Shown: positions 6,138-11,556 of the stretch, piece after piece
How positions within the stretch are numbered: the first letter of the stretch is position 1
How the letters are laid out: each line of letters begins with the position of its first letter
NCBI GenBank assembly: GCA_005880805.1
Contig: VBFZ01000183.1
Location: 3,263-14,818 of the forward strand
Direction of reading: 5' to 3'
Source: Chloroflexota bacterium
GTDB lineage: Bacteria > Chloroflexota > Limnocylindria > Limnocylindrales > CSP1-4
DNA: 11,556 nt
Notes under the pieces: model-generated
Database searches by the model: none
The model's input: the letters and a program-made list of their open reading frames with translations, nothing else
What the model was told of the DNA's origin: nothing
Made by a program: the position numbers and the translations under genes

Positions 6138-6827
6138 TTACGACTCGGTGGCGCTCCCTGGGGCCTGCGGTCGACCGGTGTCCGCCTGGTCCAGCCTCGC
6201 GGAGGCCGGGGCTGCGTCCCGGGCGGTGCGCAGCTCCTCGATCCGGGCAGCAAGGGCATCCCGATCCGCCTCGAAGCGGCGCGCGGCTTCGGGTGACGAG
6301 CTGCCGGATGCAAGCTCGAGCCAGGCTTCGGCATTCGCCGCGCTGTCGTCGCGCACCTGCGCCCAGTCCGGGTCCGGGGCCTCCAGCGCTCGGAGCTGTG
6401 CGATTCCCGTTCGGAAGGCGCCGAGCGAATCGTCCCGCGGTTGGCCACGTTCTGACGCCTCTTCGTAGCCCTGGTACATGGCCGTCATCCGGGCGTGGAG
6501 GCGGCGGTAGAACGCGTGCCTCGAGCTTGGATGCCTCCGCAGCACCACCCGCGACCACGCACTCCACCAGCGTCCCGAGAAGACGAAAGGCAACAGGAAG
6601 AGGAGCGCCGCGATGTTGAGCCACCTGCCGATGCCCGCGGGCAGAAGGAGACCGATCACCGTCACGGTCAAGGGCGGAATCGCGATGGACGCGAATGCGA
6701 TCGGGTCCCGTCGGGCGGACGTGGGGAAGCAGATCACGAGCACGACGAGCACGCCCAGAATCGACAGCCACGGCGCTCGCGGCAGCACAGACGGCAGCAC
6801 GAGAAGGCCGGGATGAGCCAGCCCCAT
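6138..6827 (-). CDS. Hypothetical membrane protein with three N-terminal helices and a helical soluble tail
   Basis: 229 residues, family not recognised. Membrane segments by eye: about 19-35 (LSILGVLVVLVICFP core), 44-63 (ASIAIPPLTVTVIGLLLP) and 67-84 (IAALLFLLPFVF). The Arg-rich stretch after the third (RRHPSSRHAFYRR, 98-110) suggests a cytoplasmic C-terminal half by the positive-inside rule. Residues 110-209 are soluble and mostly helical, with an EADRDALAARIEELRTARDA stretch (186-205) that could form a short coiled coil. Start: ATG at 6827 with AGGA immediately before it, too close for a good ribosome site, so the start is uncertain. Lies 84 nt after gltB on the same strand and may be read from it. 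Codon use and GC match the neighbours. Confidence 0.6.
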   Translation of the reverse strand: MGLAHPGLLVLPSVLPRAPWLSILGVLVVLVICFPTSARRDPIAFASIAIPPLTVTVIGLLLPAGIGRWLNIAALLFLLPFVFSGRWWSAWSRVVLRRHPSSRHAFYRRLHARMTAMYQGYEEASERGQPRDDSLGAFRTGIAQLRALEAPDPDWAQVRDDSAANAEAWLELASGSSSPEAARRFEADRDALAARIEELRTARDAAPASARLDQADTGRPQAPGSATES

Positions 6828-6911
6828 TCCTGCACCGCGCGTCTCACGCGGCCACGTTACGCCCAGCGGGTCAGCAAGGGCACCCCCAGATGCGGGAAAG
6901 TTGCTCCGGGA

Positions 6912-9900
6912 TCAGCCCCGGCGAGCGACGACGGCCGCCTCGACCGAGCCCTCAGGCTGCTCGCCGGCCTCGGGCTGCGCGGCCTCGACCGGTCGCTCAA
7001 CGGGCTCGATGAGCCACATCTCTGACAGCAGCGCGTTGCGATCGCGCAGGAGTCGCTCCGCGAGGCGAGAACCGGCATCGCGGTGCGCCTCGAGCAGCGC
7101 GAACAGCTCCTGCTCACGATCCACGCCGTCCGATCGCTCCAGCATTGCCCGTGACAGCCGCGAGGCAACCACGCTGGCGCCATGCAGCAGGTCGGCGACG
7201 TGCCCCTCCGGATCGTGCACGTACGCCCGGCCCCCGGTCATGCCGGCCCCGAAGTTCGCCCCGACCGGCCCGAGGACGACGACCAGGCCGCCGGTCATGT
7301 ATTCGCAGCCGTGGGCGCCGATGCCCTCGACCACCGCCTGTGCGCCGCTGTTTCGTACGGCAAAGCGCATCCCGGCTCGCCCGACGAGGTGGAGGCGGCC
7401 CGCGGTCGCTCCGTAGAGGCAGGTGTTCCCGGCGATCGCCTGTTCCGAGGCATCCCGGAGGTCGCCCTCAGGCCGAATCACCACCGTCCCGCCCGACAGG
7501 CCCTTTCCAACGTAGTCGTTCGCCTGCCCGTCCAGCGTCAGCTCGACTCCTTCGCGCAGGAACGCCCCGAAGCTCTGGCCCGCGGAGCCGCTGAGTTCCA
7601 GCCGGATCTCGTCGCGCGCGCGCCCTCCGGGAAGATCGACGCTCCCGATCTCGCGGCGCTCGAGCGCGCCGGACAGGCGGGCGCCGAAGGAGCGGTCGGC
7701 CGTGGTCACCGCGAGGACCTCGGAAGGGACGGGCAGCCCAGCGACGAGGTCCGCTACCAGGCCGTCCTCGACGTCCGATGCCTTCGCCCGGGCGACGAGT
7801 TCGCGCGAGCCCGTCCAGGATCCACGTGCCACTCGGCGCCCTCGACCAGTGGCTTCAGGCCGTGCGCGCTTCGTCCTCGAATCGTCTCGAGCCGCCACGC
7901 CTGGCCAACGACCTCGCCCACCGACCGGGCCCCGATGGAAGCCAGCTCGCGCCGGAGGTCCTGCGCCAGCGCCCGCGCGAAGCGTTCGACCCTTTCGGGA
8001 GTTCCCGTGAACTTGGCGCGCAGGTCGGCGCGCTGCGTGGCGATGCCGGTGGGACAGGTGTCCAGGTGGCACTGGCGGGCCATGTCGCAGCCCAGCGCGA
8101 CGAGCGCGGCGGTGCCGAACCCGAACTCTTCCGCCCCGAGCAGCGCGGCGACCAGGAGGTCGCGTCCGGTCTGCAGGCCGCCGTCGGCGCGGACCACGAC
8201 GCGATCGCGCAGCCCGTTCCGCAGGAGCGTCTGATGCACCTCGGCGAGGCCGAGCTCCCACGGGACGCCGGCGTGCTTGATCGAGCTCAGCGGGCTCGCC
8301 CCCGTCCCCCCGCTGTGCCCGGCGACATGGATGTAATCGGCGCCTGCCTTGGCGACCCCGGCAGCGATGGTGCCAATGCCGCGCGTGGCAACGAGCTTCA
8401 CGCCGATCCGGGCGCCGGGGTTGATCGCGCGGAGGTCGGCGATCAGCTGCGCCAGGTCCTCGATGGAGTAGATGTCGTGGTGCGGCGGAGGGCTGATGAG
8501 CGACTGGCCCGGACTCGCGCGGCGGAGTGAGGCGATGTATTCCGTCGCCTTCCGGCCCGGGAGCTGGCCACCCTCGCCGGGCTTCGAACCCTGGGCGATC
8601 TTGATCTCGAGCTGCTCCGCGCGCGCCAGGTAGGTGGCAGTCACGCCGAAGCGCGCCGACGCCACCTGCTTGATCTGCGCGTCGCGTCGCTCGCCGTCTG
8701 GCCCGGGCTGGTACCACGCCGGGTCCTCGCCGCCTTCGCCGGTGTTCGCGGCACCGCCCGCTCGCTGGATGCCGATCGTGACCGCCTGGTGGGCTTCGGG
8801 TGACAGGGCGCCCACGCTCATCGCAGATGTAACGAACCGCCGGACGATCCGCTCGATCGGTTCGACCTCGTCGACGTCGATCGTCACCGTTGCTCCGTCG
8901 CCGGCCGTCGGTCCCTTACGCAGCCTGAGCTCGTCGCGAATCAGGACGCGCTCACGCGAGAGGCCGGCGCGGTACCCGGCCAGGACGTCGTCGGTCGGCA
9001 GCTCCCGGTCGGCAAGACCCTGGATCTGGCCCACGATCGGCGGCGCGTAGAGGTGGAGCTCCCCGTCCTTGCGGAAGCGGGTCAGCCCCGGATCCGGCAT
9101 CCGGTTGAGCGGCAGGTCCGGCGCGATGGCCTCGGCGGCCACTGCGCGGCGAAGCTGGCGGCCGGCGAGGTCCGCGAGCCCGACCGCACCAGGCCACGCC
9201 GGCGCCGACGGGAAGCAACGCTCCAGAACGTCCGGCGCAAGGTCGAGCACCTCGAACAGGCAGCCGCCGATGTAGCTGGCGGCCGTGCTGATGCCCATGC
9301 GGGCGAGCACCTTGCGCAGTCCCGCGTCGAGAGCCTTCATCAGGTTGCCGGCGGCGTCTTCGGGCGCCAGATCCTCGGCGCCGCGAGAACCCGCGGTCTC
9401 GCGGGCGAGCTCGATTGCCAGCCAGGGGTGGGCGGCGCTCGCTCCGACCGCCAGCGCCATTGCGACGCTGTGGACGTCGAGCAGGTCCGCGGCCTCGACG
9501 GCGATGTCGCAGCGGCCGCGCAGGCCCGCCTCGGTCAGGGCGGTGTGGACGGCGCCAACCGCAAGAACCGAGGGAATTGGGAGGCGTCGCGCCGAGAAGC
9601 CGCGATCGGAAATCACGAACAGCCGAGCCCGACCGCCCCGCGCGGCGGCGAGGGCCTCTCGCGTGAGACGGTCGAGCGCCTCGGCAAGGCCAGTCTCCCC
9701 GGCCACTCGATCCCACGTCGCATCGAGGGGCCGGATACAGGCTCGGCGAGCCTGGTCGTTGCAGCCATCGCCGAACGTCCGCAGCAGGCCCGCGAAGTCG
9801 GCGACGATGGGCCCCTCCAGCCGGATCACCCGCGCTCCGCCTCGTCGACCGCCCAGGAGCGACGTCCGCCGCCCAAGGTCGACGGTGAGGTCCATCACGA

Positions 9901-11482
9901 TCCGCTCTCGCTCGGGATCGATCGCCGGGTTCGTTACCTGGGCGAAGCTCTGGCGGAGGTGATCGCCGACCGTGCGATCGATCCGCGCGCGGGCCGGCGT
10001 CGGCGTGTCGTCGCCCATGCTCCAGAGCGGCTCGTGCGCCTCGAGCACCATCGTCCGGATGTCGACGCGCGCTCGCTCCGCGTCCAGTCCGGCGAGGTAT
10101 CGCAGCTGGGCGGGCGTCCGAGCAGCCGGAGGGGCATCTTCGCCGGGCCGGTCGTGATGGGTGCGGATGGCCTGGCGGAGGCGGGGCATCCGGTTGCGCC
10201 GCTCGTGGCGCGCCTCGGTTCGGATGGAGCGCGAGCCGGGCTCCACGATCAGCATTTCGCCCGGGCCGAGCCTGCCCCGCTTCACCGTTTCGGCCGCTGT
10301 GATCGGCACCGCGCCTGCCTCGGAGGCGACCGCAACGACGCCGTCCGCGGTAATGGCAAACGCCGCCGGGCGCAGGCCGTTGCGATCCACGAGGGCGCCC
10401 ACGCGCTGCCCGTCGCCGAAGACGATGGCCGCGGGACCGTCCCACGGGGCAAGGAGCGGACTCGCTTCGAGCGGGCGGGGCTGGTGGCGCCCGTCCGGGC
10501 CGGCCCCGATGGCCGCCGGGATGAGGTGTCGGATCGTCCACTCAAGGCTGCGGCCCATCGCCGTCAGGGCCTCTGCGGCCTCGTCCAACGACATCGAGTC
10601 AGAGCCGTCTGGGCTCAGCAACGGGCCCGCCGCGAGGAGGCGCCGGGCGGCGGAACCGGCGAGGTCCGCCGTCCGACCCCGCACCTGCTCGCGGTTTCCG
10701 CGGACCGTGTTGATCTCCCCGTTGTGGGCGATCAGCGAGAACGGCTGCGCCAGGCGCCACGTTGGCGTGGTGTTGGTCGCGTAGCGCTGGTGGAAGATCG
10801 CGTAGCTCGATGGGAGCGGCGCGGCCAGGTCCGGGAAGAACGCCCCGAGGCGGTTCCCCGCCACGAGCCCCTTGTAGGCGATCGTCCGGGCGGACGCCGA
10901 CGTGACCGACAGGTACCGAATGTGACGTCCCCGTGCAGGCTCGCGGCGGGCGGCGGCCTCGATTCGGCGCCGCGCGCAGACCAGCGCCAGCTCGAACGCC
11001 GGCGGGCGAACGTTGGCGGGTCGAAGGACGAGGGCGTGCGCGGCCGCCGGCACGGTTTCGGCGGCCTGTTGGCCGAGCGCGCTCACCCGGATCGGCGTGT
11101 CGCGCCAGAGCGGCCGGGGCAGTCCTTCGGCAGCCAGGGCGCGCTCGACGGTTCGTCGCTCGCGGGCGTTCTGCGTCGGGTCGGGGGCCAGGAACACCGA
11201 CAGCACCCCTACGTCGCCCGGCCTGGGCTCGATCGGCAGGCCGGCCGCCAGCCGCTCCAGGATCGGTCGTTCGAGCGGGAGGGCAACGCCGGCGCCGTCA
11301 CTTGATTCGCCGTCAGCCGCAAAGGCTCCGCGGTGACCCAGCGAGGCCAGCCCCGCGAGCGCCAGGTCCAGGACTCGTCCGGCCGATCTCCCGCCCCCGT
11401 CCGCGACAAACCCGACGCCGCATGCGTCGTGCTCGAACCGTTCGTCGTAGAGCGGAGCGCTGACGGTGGCCGGATTGGGCAC
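6912..11482 (-). CDS. gltB: Glutamate synthase large subunit, interrupted by a single-base frameshift
   Basis: Makes glutamate from glutamine and 2-oxoglutarate; cytoplasmic iron-sulfur flavoprotein. About 1520 residues in all, normal for the family. GTG start at 11482 with GGAG 8 nt upstream. Class II amidotransferase domain from the expected nucleophile Cys21 (HDACGVGFVAD), with HQRYATNT (231-238) and IAHNGEINTVRGN (251-263); central domain about 430-780; FMN/synthase domain with AANTGEGGEDP (911-921), PGEGGQLPG, SPPPHHDIYSIEDLAQL and GHSGGTGASP; 3Fe-4S cysteines 1132, 1138 and 1143 (GCDMARQCHLDTCP). The first frame reaches a stop at 7754. The homologous C-terminal GxGxG domain (QSFGAFL, NDYVGKGLSGG, AGNTCLYGA, HGCEYMTGG) continues in another frame from about 7802 to 6912. 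One missing base between about 7800 and 7822 explains this (for example ...RARA joined to ELVARAKA). No gltD is in the window. Confidence 0.95.
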
Positions 11483-11506
11483 TAGGAAAGCTCCGTGAGT
11501 GGCGAC

Positions 11507-11538
11507 GATCGGGTCCGCCCCCCGAAACGGACCCGATC
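11507..11538 (-). promoter_or_regulatory. Perfect 11-bp inverted repeat just upstream of gltB
   Basis: GATCGGGTCCG and CGGACCCGATC separated by 10 nt, all positions paired. It sits 24 nt before the gltB GTG and 12 nt before its GGAG site. No T-run follows it in either direction, so it is unlike an intrinsic terminator. It could be an operator for a dimeric regulator of nitrogen genes or a leader hairpin. The rest of 11483-11556 shows no recognisable promoter and no gene. Confidence 0.6.
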
Positions 11539-11556
11539 CGCTATCCCTGTGGACAG

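Noticed and set aside
6906..6921. CCGGG/CCCGG hairpin over the gltB stop codon as a terminator
   Set aside because: Only five base pairs and no T-run; likely chance in GC-rich sequence.
7754..7825. Programmed ribosomal frameshift in gltB
   Set aside because: No slippery heptamer or clear downstream stimulatory structure near the junction, and the family has no known need for frameshifting.
9053..11305. Very long open frame on the plus strand opposite gltB (750 codons)
   Set aside because: No recognisable domain and low-complexity composition; it is antisense to well-conserved GltB domains.
11546..11556. DnaA-box-like CTGTCCACA at the right edge (minus strand)
   Set aside because: Only a 7 of 9 match to the consensus, single copy, with no AT-rich unwinding region or other origin features.

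Overview
The window is very GC-rich, densely coded DNA from a bacterial chromosome. It carries central nitrogen and carbon assimilation genes: lysine biosynthesis, PEP carboxylase, a response regulator and the glutamate synthase large subunit. Nothing mobile, viral or CRISPR-like is visible. High GC, sparse Shine-Dalgarno sites on some genes and two starts with leaderless geometry (a -10 hexamer 7 nt before the ATG) suggest a soil- or freshwater-type Chloroflexota or an actinobacterium-like lineage. That placement is inference; no 16S or other marker is present.

Layout from right to left, the direction in which most genes are read (minus strand): gltB (11482 to 6912, GTG start, one single-base frameshift near 7800-7822); a three-helix membrane protein of unknown function (6827 to 6138); a 73-residue Cys-rich small protein (5967 to 5746) with an 18-bp tandem repeat in its leader; on the plus strand, an OmpR/PhoB-type response regulator (5027 to 5749) whose stop codon shares the bases CTAG with the stop of the small protein; ppc (4961 to 2166); then the lysine cassette dapB (2029 to 1250), dapA (1182 to 247) and dapD (from 250, running off the left edge). 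dapA and dapD overlap by ATGA.

The genes make metabolic sense together. PEP carboxylase makes oxaloacetate, the precursor of aspartate. GltB makes the glutamate that donates the amino group. DapA, DapB and DapD take aspartate semialdehyde towards diaminopimelate and lysine by the succinylase route.

The most interesting stretch is 2082-2279, between the homologous body of ppc and dapB. It holds a good promoter (TTGCGC, 17 nt, TATTCT), an ATG 7 nt after the -10, a 25-codon open frame with three consecutive Lys codons, a strong hairpin just after them, a second hairpin, and an intrinsic terminator with a U-tract directly before dapB. This is the layout of a leader-peptide transcription attenuator. 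I propose that it is a lysine-sensing attenuator for dapBAD. The same frame is continuous with ppc, whose usual C-terminus is missing.

Three genes look damaged or unusual. ppc lacks the catalytic TAHPTE segment and the C-terminal segment. dapA lacks about 26 residues of its barrel core, in frame. gltB is frameshifted. These could be real lineage features, pathway decay or sequence errors; the reads would decide.
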